64,000 nucleotides of DNA. It comes from Boswellia sacra (Eukaryota > Streptophyta > Magnoliopsida > Sapindales > Burseraceae). The DNA lies in NCBI GenBank assembly GCA_013180625.2, contig SNVD02009890.1, positions 248,001 through 312,000 on the forward strand, read 5' to 3'. Each line of letters starts with the position of its first letter. Position 1 is the stretch's first letter. Shown piece by piece: positions 1 to 11,763 of the stretch. The position numbers and the translations under genes were made by a program. Below the pieces are notes generated by a model. The model made no database searches, was not told the DNA's origin, and saw only the letters and a program-made list of their open reading frames with translations.

Positions 1-2
1 GA

Positions 3-519
3 ACAATTGATTTTGGGTTATGGTATGGCCATGTTTCAGATTTCAAATTATTTGGATATGCTGACAGTGATTGGGCAGGATGTTTGGAGGATAGAAGAAG
101 CACTTTAGGATATGCCTTTAGCTTTGGGTCTGGTACTGTTTCTTGGAGCTCAAAAAAACAAGCAACAACAGCCTTATCCTCATCTGAAGCAGAATATGCA
201 ACTGCAACTTCAACAGCTTGTCAAGCTGTGTGGTTACGACGATTACTTGCTAACCTTGATCAAGAGCAACAAGGAGTAACAGAAATCTATTGTGACAAAA
301 AAGCAGCGATTGCCATGTCTAAAAATCCTAGCAACCATGGAAGAACAAAGCACATAGATATTTGAATTCATTTTATTCGAGATCTTGTGGCAAAGGGACT
401 GATCAACTTATTGTATTGCAATACCAATGACCAAGTTGCAGGCATTCTCACAAAGTCTCTTCCTCGTGAGAAGCATATATATTTTAGAAATCAACTTGGG
501 GTGTGTAATTTTGAATCAA
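3..519 (+). pseudogene. copia polyprotein C-terminus, RNase H, interrupted by a stop
   Basis: The frame is open from position 3 to a TGA at 363-365. It shows the copia RNase H hallmarks: DSDWAGCLEDRRST, then SSSEAEYAT, then KNPSNHGRTKHIDI. After the TGA the same frame continues as the usual end of the domain (LVAKGLI..., then DQVAGILTKSLP) to about 519. RNase H degrades the RNA of RNA:DNA hybrids during reverse transcription. The stop lies just before the end of the domain, so the protein would be truncated. This is a retrotransposon relic, not a host gene. Confidence 0.88.
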
Positions 520-526
520 GGGGGAG

Positions 527-859
527 TGTTGAATATTGATTCAAAATAGCAGCTGACGTAGCAGTCCTTTGACTGAGTCTGCAGTTTGTTTTCTAAATAG
601 CTTGATTCTCTATTTCTGTTCCTTGATTTTCTATCTTCTAGTTAGTCAAAGTTTGTTTGCTGAGTCGCTGAAATATCTGCATCTTTTGTGTTTTTTTGGT
701 TGCTGTGTAAAGCTTATATAAAGCCACATTTCTTCCATGAATAACAACTCAGAAAAGCAACCTGCAATACAGAGTCTGTTCTGTTTCGTTTTTTCCTCTT
801 GCATCAGCTTATATTTTTTTTTTCTTTCTCCTTTGAATAAAATCAGTCCTCTCCCAACA
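527..859 (+). repeat. 3' LTR of the copia element (333 bp)
   Basis: It starts TGTTGAATAT directly after the purine tract ending GGGGAG and ends CTCCCAACA, so it is bounded by TGTTG...CAACA inverted ends as expected of copia LTRs. It contains a TATATAAA box at 715-722, probably the U3 promoter. The exact ends are inferred without the partner LTR. Confidence 0.8.
715..722 (+). promoter_or_regulatory. TATA box within the LTR
   Basis: TATATAAA lies 137 bases before the LTR end. It is the probable core promoter of the retrotransposon, and could start transcription rightward into 860-1795. Confidence 0.5.
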
Positions 860-1795
860 TTTGGACATCATTAAGAAAAAAACAAATTAGAACAAAGGAT
901 ATATTGAGGAGATTCGGTCTTGAATAAGTTTTGAGTAAATGAGATTTGAAATGAATGCGTAAGTATAAATATTTGATCGGTGATGAATCCAGTAAGCGAG
1001 ACACTAATTGAGAAAGTGAATCTTTTTGTGGATCCTCCACGAATTTTGTTTTTATTCATTTATCAATGGCTTTTCCTAGATTCTATACGAAATAATTAAG
1101 GTAAACTTGTTTCTAATAGTACCAGAAATTAATTTTAAGAACCGTTAATTAAAAAGGCATATATATATTGATTTGAATTGAATGAAAATCAAATAATAAG
1201 CATGTCAAACTGCCAAAACCATTTTCAAACAAAATCCATGTTTAATACTTACCCGTTCAATCAGCAGAAGTTACAGGAAATATCTAATTGATTTATTAGA
1301 GAAACCCACTTATATGAATAAAACAAACTTCTATACATTAAATTAATATTGGGCAACTCCAAAAAAGCCCAGGTCTCAGAACCCTTAATCGAGAGTGAGG
1401 ATTAGCATTACTCTGGATATGAATTTGGGCTTTATTATGACTTCTTTTGCTGTTTGTTTGTTGCGCTGAGAGGTTGACACCATTTAGAAATTAGAAAGCA
1501 GTTTTGCCTGCCTCTCCCACGACATAAAGCATAAATTTTTTGAAGATCCCATTTTCCAAGGAATTTTTCAGAAAAATCCAACCACACCACAAAAAAGCTT
1601 AACAAGAATCACTGCAAATGTAATAAAATAAAATATTCTGCAGAACTTTATTTAATTAATTATTTTCAATAACATACCAGTGAGTAATTAAGTTTGCAAA
1701 TTGCCACAGAACACAACATAAACGCTTAGCGACCACATATTATTGGTCACTGAACATGTATATAACACACTAATTAATAATACTCATAAAGCCAC
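860..1795. other. intergenic spacer and 3' flank of galactinol synthase
   Basis: AT-rich DNA between the LTR and the galactinol synthase stop codon. I see no coding potential or RNA gene. The right part must hold the 3' UTR of the minus-strand gene. Confidence 0.5.
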
Positions 1796-3269
1796 TTAAG
1801 CTGCAGATGGGGCACTCCTGTCATGAACCATACCATCCCCAGACAGGGCTTCGATCAACAAGGATTCAAGCTTTTCATTGTTGTTGGAAATGGCATTCTT
1901 GTAATCCAAGGACTCGTCCTCGTAAATTTTCCACCAATTGTCCACCAGAAATTTTATGTCTTCCCTATCCATGTTTTCTTCCTTTCCAGTGTACCTCCAG
2001 GGCTTTGATCCCTGGATATTTATGAATTAATAGTTAATATTATTTAACATTCTAAGTTAGAAAAAAAATGTTAGTAAATAATTATATCAATGGATGACAT
2101 GTTCACTTACTGCGGCACAGTAGTGAACGACCTTCACTTTGTCAATATCTATATTTTCAGGGTGGCGCCACAGCATAGCCAAAACAAGGTTATACACTGG
2201 AGGGATAGGCTTGTAAATATCCCTGAAGTACATGTTAAGGAAGTCCTGCCAAGATAAATTTACACCCATTAGAACAGGAGGTTAAACAATCAAATTATAT
2301 GATGCACCAAATTGACATAAATATCGATCCCAGTTTGGCATACTAATTAGGGTTACCTGCTCTGCAAATAAAGTTGGAGGAGTGACTTTGAGGGTTTCCA
2401 AGAGATCAAGATAAGTCAAGAGATTGGGCTCAAACACAAACATGCCAGCATTGAAGTAGAGAGGAGGCGGCGAGCCCATCTCCTCGGGCCACTGCACCCT
2501 CTCAGGGCACTGCTGGCAGTATCCGATCTTGTGCTGAGGTGAGTCACTCCATGTCTTCTCACAGAAACAGTCCATAACAGCATAGAAGTACCCATCCGGT
2601 GCATCGAAAAGGTGATCAATATTATCAAAGACTTGTATATCACCATCCAAGTATATCATCTTGCTATACTCCACAAACTACATATAGACGCCAAATAGTG
2701 TTCACATCAATTCTCTATGCTTACGTTTAAACCATCATAGAGCACATGTTAATATAAACAACTTAAAAGAGTATTAACTTGGTGCAAGTAGAAAACAAAA
2801 ATTTTCAATAGCAAACAAGAAAACAATTTGCAGGTTACATGCCGCCACACACGTGCAGTCAGTTTCCACTATGAATGTGCCACGTTCAGAGATTTCATGG
2901 GATGATAAACATCAATGTTAGCAAATTAATAACATGTGAGTAGAGCTAGGTGACAATAAGTACCTCCCAAATACGAAGCTTTGAATAGTTGATGACGTAG
3001 TAAGCCATGGCAAACTGGGCGGAGTTCTTCGGCGGGTGAACCGGCTCAATCTCTTGGACAATACAGCCTTGAGACTGGAGAATCTGGCGATGCTCCTCGG
3101 GCACATCAGGCAAAATAGCAACGACAAGAGGGTAAGCAGATTTAGCCCTTCTTAAACCCTTGGCTAAACCCACCACACCCTTCACATAATCTCCATTTCC
3201 TGCCAAGAATGTCACGTATGCCCTCTTTGGCTTGCTTGTAATTGACTCGATTGTCTCGGTAGGAGCCAT
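1796..3269 (-). CDS. GolS: galactinol synthase (GT8 family glycosyltransferase)
   Basis: Makes galactinol from UDP-galactose and myo-inositol, the committed step to raffinose-family oligosaccharides; the enzyme is taken to be cytosolic. Exons, all GT/AG and in phase 0, are 3269-2964, 2677-2357, 2245-2111 and 2011-1796, giving 325 aa, within the family's usual length. Seen in the protein: N-terminal RAYVTFLAGNGDYVKGVVGL, the GT8 metal/UDP-binding DGD at residues 113-115 (YLDGDIQVFDNIDHLF), the Cys-rich stretch CFCEKTW...GYCQQCPERV, FNAGMFVFEP, and the C-terminal pentapeptide APSAA that is a hallmark of plant galactinol synthases. The start ATG opens the conserved frame, and a TATA box lies about 135 bases upstream. 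No defect is seen. Paralogues of this family respond to drought, cold or heat; which type this one is cannot be told from the protein. Confidence 0.97.
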
Positions 3270-3401
3270 CTTAAGGGAATAAAAGAAAAGTTAAAAAAAG
3301 GTTTGACAATTACTATAGATTTCAAAGAGTGAAAGCCGGAAATAGGAGATTGTGTTGTAATGAGATGAGATTGTTTGAGTAGAGAGGGAGGTTATTCTCC
3401 T

Positions 3402-3408
3402 TTATATA
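3402..3408 (-). promoter_or_regulatory. TATA box of galactinol synthase
   Basis: TATATAA on the minus strand, 133 bases upstream of the start codon, fits a 5' UTR of about 100 bases. Confidence 0.6.
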
Positions 3409-3840
3409 AGAGTGGCAAGCATAAGGCAATTGAAGAGTTCGTGGTGCGGTGTATCAAGAATTATTATTCCATTTTCTAAACGTGGCTTGCCATTAATGTT
3501 GTGAGTTCATTTCTATGAGGATGTTACACTTGCCTTGTTTCAACATCCGACACATTGGAAAGAGCATATATACCATAGACAGAAACTCATGAAGTTTTCT
3601 ATGCACATAATAGATCAACGGTGACCTGAATCGACATGTAAGTTGTCGATGGATTTTGTGATTTGATCAAGGGCTCTGATTGAGTTTGGATAGAGTTCTT
3701 ATCAACTTTGTATCGGCGTTTTGGATAACTGATACCAAGCTGAGAAGAGACTAATAAACTTTTGGAAGTAAATGGATGCATGCAGCATCTCAATTTTGAT
3801 TAAAGGCGAGCCACATAAGCTTCTGATGAAGGTGCCTTCC

Positions 3841-3882
3841 CACGTGTCCATATCTTAATGCTTCAACAGCCAACCACGTGTC
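3841..3882. promoter_or_regulatory. pair of ABRE/G-box sites upstream of galactinol synthase
   Basis: CACGTGTC occurs twice, at 3841-3848 and 3875-3882, 34 bases apart and about 570-610 bases upstream of the start codon. ACGTGTC is the ABA-response element bound by bZIP factors of the ABF/AREB group, and paired copies are typical of ABA-responsive promoters. Function is inferred from the motif only. Confidence 0.5.
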
Positions 3883-3899
3883 ACTAGCGGCTCCAATAA

Positions 3900-6800
3900 T
3901 GGGGTTTTAATTAAGTCCAAATGTTTTGGTTAAGATGACACTTCGAGTGTAGTAATCTTTTAGGAAAACTCTGAGGTTTGCATTAATTTCAAGGGATTTC
4001 AGTTGCACTTATTTCCTTTATGGACTCGTAAATCTTGTGCTTGAAGCGATTTGCTACGTTTACTAACTTACTATAATGAAATATAAAATCACATCCAACA
4101 CAAAATATGGTATCTTGAAGGTATGCGATTAAGTAATTTCCTTTTTGTAATTAAATCTAATTTACGTACCCAAGATATTCAGTACATACACCATATTATT
4201 CTTTCATTTTTTGGATTGAACAAGTATATGTAAAGATACTCTTAACTCGATCATGTAAGATATCTTTTTATTGCTTGATATGGAACCTCTTTATGTTGAT
4301 TAGAAAAATGCAGGAAGTCAGATAAGTTATATTTTTTTGGTGTTTTTGTTAATACTTTTGGTATTAATTGGTACTCTTAAAAGATTGATTTCAAATAAAC
4401 AAATTTTTGTTGTAACTTTATATTTTTGGATGAAATAAATCAGACGATAATATAAATATATGGACATATCAGAAAGTTAAAACAAAAGAAGTGCTTTCTC
4501 TAAGTAATTAAAGTGAAGGCATATTTTTATGTAAGATTGTTAACGTAACCTAAAGCAAGTCGGAGCTTTATATATTCCAAGTCACGTATCGTTCGAAGTA
4601 TATGTTAAAAGAATTACGTATCCAATCCGAAAAGACTAGTCTATCGGATCAATATACTACTTATCGTTTTATAAGCCTAAGATCTTCCTTTACAACTACC
4701 AATGTGAGAGAACTCAACAATTCTTTTTTAATACAAGATACATCGTATGCATCATGATTTATACGTTACTGCAAATCATCTTCATCAAAATAAATACTAA
4801 GTCCTCACATTAATAGCTTGTAAGTTTGGCTCAGATACTACTATTAATTAAAAACTTAAATGTTGAACCCAAAAAATTCAAAAGACAAAGGTTGGACATT
4901 TGATTTTTTTTTTTAAATTAATAACATAAACTTTATTTTCATATTTAAAATAAAGTTGTTTGCTCTCGATGGATGTGGTTGGAGAAGAGCAAAAAAAATT
5001 CCACCAAAAAGTAAAGATGATTGGAGAAGAAAAGTTAACCACACGGTTCAAATACTAGACTGTAGAGGATGCTCAACCCACAATCAAAAGTCATCTTACC
5101 GAAAAATAAGATGAAGACATCCCATGTCCTGTATTACACCTCACGCATGCAATACCAACTTGTTTGACATCAAAAACATTGTTATCTCAACACACATAAA
5201 ATGACAATTATCTGTAAAATCGAATTATTAGATCATGATATTATTTCATAGATTAAGACAATTAATTATTATGTTTTATACAACAATTTACTGATCACGA
5301 GATGAAAATGATAGTATTAGGGATGAAAGTTGATTACGAATGGTTTTGTTTTGCGTGTATTGTATACGAAAAAAGAAATACTATGTACACGTTCAAAAAT
5401 TAGCAAAAAGTAAAAGAAGCTTGCTTTTAGTCATTTTCATATTTTATATATTCTTGATTCGAGTTATGTTTGTTCACGGATATCCTGCTCTTATTATAAA
5501 AATTACAGGTGTACATGGAGTCACAATGGAATATTGGAAAATCTACCAAACTTATCTTTCTTTGAAAGAATATCTGTATAGATACAAAAGTAATTAAAAG
5601 CAATAAGTTCTTTCAACTTGTTGCCAAGAGTTTCCTTCACATTGGAAATATGTGCTTTTTCTTATTGTCCATATGCAGATACATGATCGAACAATAACGA
5701 CTAAGGCTGCCATGCGAATATATAATTGAACGACGTAGATAGATATAGAAGTGAAAATGCCACATTCAATTCAAAGATAGTAGCAAAGCAGTAGTAAGAA
5801 TGATAAGTTATGATAGAGAGAAAGCAAGATGAACTTCGCTTAAATCGCTAGAGGTTTAATCAATATTGAAACCTAGGTCGCTAGCTACCATAATACGTGA
5901 CTGCTAAGAAATTGATCATGAATATAGACATATTTATCTTCTAATTTTTAACTCCATATTTTCATATTTAAATTTTATTGAATCAAAAAATTTGATAATA
6001 TATACAATATAGAGAGTTAAGAGTACTTTTCCTTACTATGTTGTTTTAGTAATCTATAGAAATAAGAAAAAACAGTTTGAACTATCCCTTCCTCACCATC
6101 TAGATATTCAAGCTAGCTAGGTAAAATTATCTATCGCACTATATATATATATATATACACGATTGAACTATTCTCTTCCAGTCGTAAATATAATCTCAGG
6201 CCTTGGCACTTTAAGGTGTATGACTCGTATTCATGTTGAAATTTGTTATTTCATCTACATATAATCTAATTATTGTGTTTTTATTTTTTAATATTTGTAA
6301 TGTTCGTGTAATTATATATGTTATATTATGAATGGAAGTGCGAATTGCAATGGTCCCATTTTTTATTCTTTGCTAAGTACTCTTGATTCTTGAAAATATA
6401 CATGGATATTATCGTTAATATAATTTAAAGAAATGTTTACTAAATCATTATACATGAATTATATATGTATATATTCAAATTTTTATGTGATGCTTGGTGA
6501 CCACTAGAATTTATAAACTATAAGTACACGACTTGTCGATATAACTAGCTTGATCGTGTTACGTATTCCTACCATTAAGATATTTTTTTTAATGGAAAAA
6601 GAAAAATAAAACTAAAAATTCTAAAAATTTTAAACACAGTCTAACTGATTCTTCTTCATTTAATAAATAATCATGCGACAATACATTGTATATAGTATTT
6701 AAACTGTTAAAAAACTTTCGGTTTAATTTATTGAACAGATTAACATCATCATGATACATCATTTTATAGATAAAAATTTGCATAATTTTTTTTAATGCAA

Positions 6801-8021
6801 CATTATTCTTGTTGAAATCAATATAATGAATATGATAAATAATACCTAATTTTTTTTATAACTAATTTCTTATATTGATAATTTAACCATTTGAATTAAA
6901 CTACAATATTATTCAAAGAGCAAAGAATATGATCAGTACTATGAAATTTGCCATATGATAATAATAGAAGGATGAAAAAATTTTGAGGCAAATAACAGAA
7001 ACCTTCAGTAATGAAAATATTTTTAAGAATTTAACTAGAATATGTAACCTATCGTACGTCTTTATCATAATAATGAATTTCTTTCCACGCATCTAATTCT
7101 CAATGTCCATAATTTCACATAATGCGGCAGAGGATCTATCAAAAATGGTAGATTTGTGTGTTTTTTTTTTTAAATTCTATAATTAATATCATTATCAAAA
7201 CAATCTCAGGAAGGTTTTTGTAATTAGCAGAAGTCATGCATAGATAGCGCAGTCGACTAACACTAAAACCCTTAGATTCAATAAAAAACTAAAATACTCC
7301 TAAGTTATTATTTTCATTATATAAATTAAAACAAGACTCAATACATTTAAAAGTGTTTTAATTATATATATAATTACAAAATTTTTTACTATCTAAATAT
7401 GAAATGGTATTTTTGTCACTTAAAAAAATTACTCTAAATGATAAAATCTCATCTTCTATGTCCGCTAAGATGACAATATAGTCACGTTGAACCTTTGAAT
7501 ATGTTTGAAGATCTTAAAAACCATGTAAGAATTAAGTACAACTATTCATTTAAAGTCTCATTACTTTTGTGATGAGTTGAAGGGAGATGCTCCATAGTCA
7601 ATACCATCCCTCACCTCCACTAAAAGGGTTTACGCCAATGTTACAAGAAATGAAAGTAGAAAGCCATAGGTATCATACCTTACTAGTCCATTGATTGTTC
7701 CCAATATAATTTTTTGAGTTTTTTGTAATAATTTTTAAATTTTGTTAAATTCAAATAATAATTTTTAAATTTTATTAAATTTATTTAAATTTTTTTAATC
7801 ACAGATGGGATTATTAATGAATTTTTTAAAAATTTGATTAAAATTTATATAATTAAAAATAATAACTTATAGGTATTTTAGTGTTAGAATAACAATAAAC
7901 AAGAATGTCACAGCAATATGCGAAAAGTTTGGATTACCATATGTAATTTGACAAAATTTTAAGGTTTAACTAAGTGACGAGATGATCTAAGTGGCAACAT
8001 GGTCAGTTTACCCCGACACAA
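3900..8021. other. AT-rich intergenic spacer
   Basis: Long homopolymer and AT stretches, including (AT)n around 6139-6160. Short open frames here (for example 5340-5597) have no recognisable motif. No transposon ends or RNA genes were recognised. The last part should contain the S1 promoter. Confidence 0.5.
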
Positions 8022-8028
8022 TATAAAA
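8022..8028 (+). promoter_or_regulatory. TATA box of plastid ribosomal protein S1
   Basis: TATAAAA lies 160 bases before the S1 start codon and is followed by a pyrimidine-rich leader (8049-8085). Confidence 0.5.
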
Positions 8029-8187
8029 CATTAGAAAGCACGCGACTCTTTCTGATCTCCTCTCTTCTCTTCTCTTTATCCGTCTCGCATTACGTTACCT
8101 TATCTAACTCTGCCCCAACCCAAAACTCTGAAACTATAGTAAAGAACAAGTGAAGTCACAGATAGAGTGAAGTGAACAGAAATAGAA

Positions 8188-11100
8188 ATGGCGTCTTTGG
8201 CTCAGCAATTCACAGGTTTAAGATGCCCACCACTCTCCTACACTCGTCTCTCTGGAAGAAAACCAATGGCACAAACCCAACAGAAGCTCACTAGTAGAAA
8301 GGGAGTGATTGTGTCAGCTGTCACAATCTCAAATGCGCGGACCAAAGAGAGGCAGGAGCTCAAGCGCCTCTTTGAAGATGCTTATGAACGCTGTCGTACT
8401 GCCCCCATGGAAGGCGTATCCTTCACTCTTGAGGAATTCCATTCTGCTCTTGAGAAGTATGATTTCAACTCTGAATTGGGTACAAAGGTTAGCTTATTTT
8501 ATTTAATTTGTTAATTATTATTGCTATGAATTCTCTTTGTGTTTCAAGTTGTTAAGTTTATGTTGTTTCCGAATGTGGGTTATCTTTGTTGATTTGTTGA
8601 TGGTTATGAGATTGAATTAGGAATTCTTATGTAAATCAAGCTCAGTGACACGACACTTCAAGAGATTGTTTCAAGCTTCAATTTGGATTTTTTTTTTTGT
8701 CTGAAATTTGGATTAGAATATGTGAATATTATTTTATATGAGGTTGGAGCTTAGAATGAGGTTTTTATGGGCAATGTTACGAATCTGCTGGTGGATATGT
8801 GACTTCGAATGTTGTATTTGTAGCTCAGATTGTGAAACTTTCTGAAAAATGTGTAGTTTGTTGATTTACTACAATGAAAGTCAACTTAGGTTTTTGACAA
8901 GTTTTAACCTTTTTTCTTCACCATGCGTTTAGCTTAACTCTGCGTCCTTTTCCGGTGGAATATTGAGACTTGTTGGTAGTTCTGAAGGGACCTTGTTTCA
9001 CCAGACACAGGTTTACAAACTTAAAATGCATAGCATGTACAGCTCACGCCACTCTGATCCACCTGAAGAAGGGGAAAAAAAAAAATAAAGAAAGAATATG
9101 TTGAAGTTACATTCATTAACGTATAGTGTTTGGCTCTTTTTCATTCTTATGATGAATATGATGTTGTCTCTAGTGTAAAATTATTCTGAGGAAACCTTTA
9201 CATCAGATGCATTCCAAGTGTAAATTGTGTGAACTAGCTGCCCCTGGCCATATGCCTTAGAAGTTTAAAAAGAAGCTACTAAAAGAAAGATTTAATTCAT
9301 TGTTTCTGTCTTACCATACTACAATTGTCAAGTTGCTGAAGGAAGATTAAGCTTCTCACTTCTGTTATTCTATTGCTTTTGTTTCTATGCAAGTCTAACT
9401 AGATCCATAAAGAATATAATTTGGATTATTTTTATTGTATATACTTCTTTCAGGTAAAAGGAACAGTTTTTTGCACAGATGCTCATGGGGCGTTGGTTGA
9501 CATTACTGCAAAATCTTCAGCATATTTGCCTGTCCAAGAGGCATGCATCTACAAAATTAAAAATGTGGAAGAAGCAGGTATAGTTCCGGGTTTGAAAGAA
9601 GAGTTTGTAATTATTGGTGAAAATGAAGCTGATGATAGCCTGATCTTGAGCTTAAGATCAATCCAGTATGAGCTTGCCTGGGAAAGATGCAGGCAACTTC
9701 AAGCTGAGGATGTCGTTCTGAAGGGTAAGGTAGGTATTTGCATACAATATTAGATTAGTTTCTTTTTCTTCTTTCTGGTATGGTATATAGAACATCATGA
9801 TTAAGTCCAGCAGTTTATGAGGACTAGGTGAAGCATGAGGACTTGGGTAGTTTCATTTTGATGTTTTCTCCAGTTGAAAGATGTGTTATGCCTTCTTGGA
9901 CTCTAGTTAATGATTTTTAAAGCCCTTGTAGTTAATTTTTCTTAACCAGTTTGCTCATTCTTCAGCTTTCTATGAAACTTAGTTTGAAATTAGTCTTTGC
10001 TTTTCTATCATTTTGATACTTAACATTTTCCTTTCTCAAAATAAACATGTAGGTTGTTAGTGCAAACAAAGGTGGAGTGGTTGCTGAGGTGGAGGGCCTT
10101 CGTGGATTTGTCCCTTTCTCACAAATATCTTCGGTTAGTTCTTTGTCCAGTTTGTCCATCTAGAAGACTCTCTCCCGCTTATGTTAACATAAAACTTTCA
10201 ACTTATTTATTATTATTTTTTTCTGAAGTTAAAACTTGCTTTGTGATGGTTACACGTTCACTCAGCTTGAGATTCTCACTCGTGTTCCATATTTATCAGA
10301 AATCAACTGCAGAAGAGCTTCTTGGTAAGTATCTTCCTCTTAAGTTTGTCGAGGTTGACGAGGAGCAGTCTAGACTTGTCCTCAGTAACCGCAAAGCCAT
10401 GGCTGACAGCCAGGCACAACTAGGAATTGGATCAGTGGTCCTTGGAACTGTACAAAGCCTGAAACCTTACGGTGCCTTCATTGACATTGGTGGAATTAAT
10501 GGCCTTCTTCATGTCAGTCAGATTAGTCATGATCGTGTCTCAGATATTGCCACAGTGCTTCAACCCGGTGATACTCTCAAGGTAGACATATTATATATTT
10601 CTTTGTTCTTTATTGGAATTTATGCGAACTTTTGGAGATAAGGGTTACTAAATGAATTTTCATGATATAAATGGTAGGTCATGATACTGAGCCATGACCG
10701 AGAGAGAGGCCGAGTAAGTCTTTCAACAAAGAAGTTAGAACCCACTCCTGGAGACATGATTCGCAATCCAAAACTTGTTTTTGAGAAGGTGATTTTTCAC
10801 CCTCTTCATTATTTGAAATTTTAGCTATTGTTGGAAAATAGACTTGGTTAGCATAGTGTAGTGCTGCCATTGAAATAATCACTTATAATCATTAAAATCC
10901 TTCTGCTTGTTATCATATTCATCTAAATGATGCTCTGCTAAGCAAATTTGAAGCCCCACATAATCATATTTATGTTGCATCAACAGGCTGAGGAGATGGC
11001 ACAAACATTCAGGCAGAGAATTGCTCAAGCAGAGGCTATGGCTCGTGCAGACATGCTTAGATTCCAGCCTGAGGTAGTGTCTCATTACTATTATTCCAGC

Positions 11101-11434
11101 TACTGAAGTTAAACCAATAAATAAATGAATAATAAGTTGCATATCATTCCTTCACATAAAACGAAGAGCTGGCTTTATTTTGACATTTAAACAAATCACA
11201 AGATAAATGGGTTGCCAAACATGAAATCTGCAGTGCAATGAATTGAAACTGAGTTCTAGCTTTTACTTGAAACACGAAAGGAGCCATCTTGGTCAACATG
11301 ATTGTGCTTTTACACTACATATCCTTTTGCAGAGTGGCTTAACTCTTAGCTCCGATGGTATATTGGGTCCACTTACATCCGACTTGCCAGCTGAGGGCTT
11401 GGATTTGAGTGCAGTTCGTTCGGCCGAAGATTAA
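8188..11434 (+). CDS. PRPS1: 30S ribosomal protein S1, chloroplastic
   Basis: Nuclear-encoded S1 of the plastid ribosome, which binds mRNA on the small subunit for initiation. Exons are 8188-8487, 9454-9729, 10053-10133, 10300-10581, 10678-10788, 10987-11073 and 11333-11434; every junction is GT/AG in phase 0, giving 412 aa, close to the spinach protein's length. Residues 1 to about 41 are rich in Ser, Thr and Arg, lack acidic residues and end near IVSA, as in a chloroplast transit peptide. Three S1 RNA-binding domains follow: about residues 98-168 ([16 protein letters not shown]), 185-250 ([20 protein letters not shown]) and 263-332 ([20 protein letters not shown]). Three domains, against six in E. 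coli S1, is the plastid form. The tail is acidic. The start ATG begins the transit peptide and an in-frame long first exon. It converges on the RQC2 gene with 329 bases between stop codons. Confidence 0.96.
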
Positions 11435-11763
11435 TTTACGAGTGTTTGTTCCTTTCAAAATCATAGTTACATAATTTTCTTTGTAAAATTCAGTGCAATC
11501 AACCTTGAGAGCTGAATATACAACTCAACTTTTACTAGACGCTCTATCTCCGATTTTTCCTTTCATTAGGTCCGTAAACTCAAATTTGTTTTTCTATTCA
11601 TTTGGTGTATCATTGCTCACATGTAATAATTTCAAAACGAACTAAAAGGTATGCCATTTGTACACAACTCTTACAACGTATCGCAACTCTTATGTCGATA
11701 CAATCCCACTCAAAGCTCTTTCACACGCAGAACTTCATACATGAAGATTGCATTCAGAGCCAG
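11435..11763. other. convergent 3' UTR space between S1 and RQC2 genes
   Basis: Only 329 bases separate the two stop codons of genes running toward each other. Both 3' UTRs must fit here, so they abut or overlap. I see no coding signal. Confidence 0.6.

Larger units (their letters stand above)
1..859 (+). mobile_element. Ty1/copia retrotransposon, 3' end (RNase H and 3' LTR)
   Basis: Only the 3' end is in the window; the rest lies to the left. It holds the end of the polyprotein, a purine-rich tract ending at 526, and a TG...CA-bounded 3' LTR. Its orientation is plus. The 5' LTR is outside, so the target duplication cannot be checked; the first bases after the LTR are TTTGG. A stop inside the RNase H tail makes this copy defective. 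Confidence 0.9.

Noticed and set aside
5340..5597. 85-codon frame as a gene
   Set aside because: AT-rich composition, no motif, no TATA box or splice context, isolated in the spacer.
9962..10159. Frames on the minus strand within the S1 gene
   Set aside because: Shadows of S1 exon 3 and introns in other frames.
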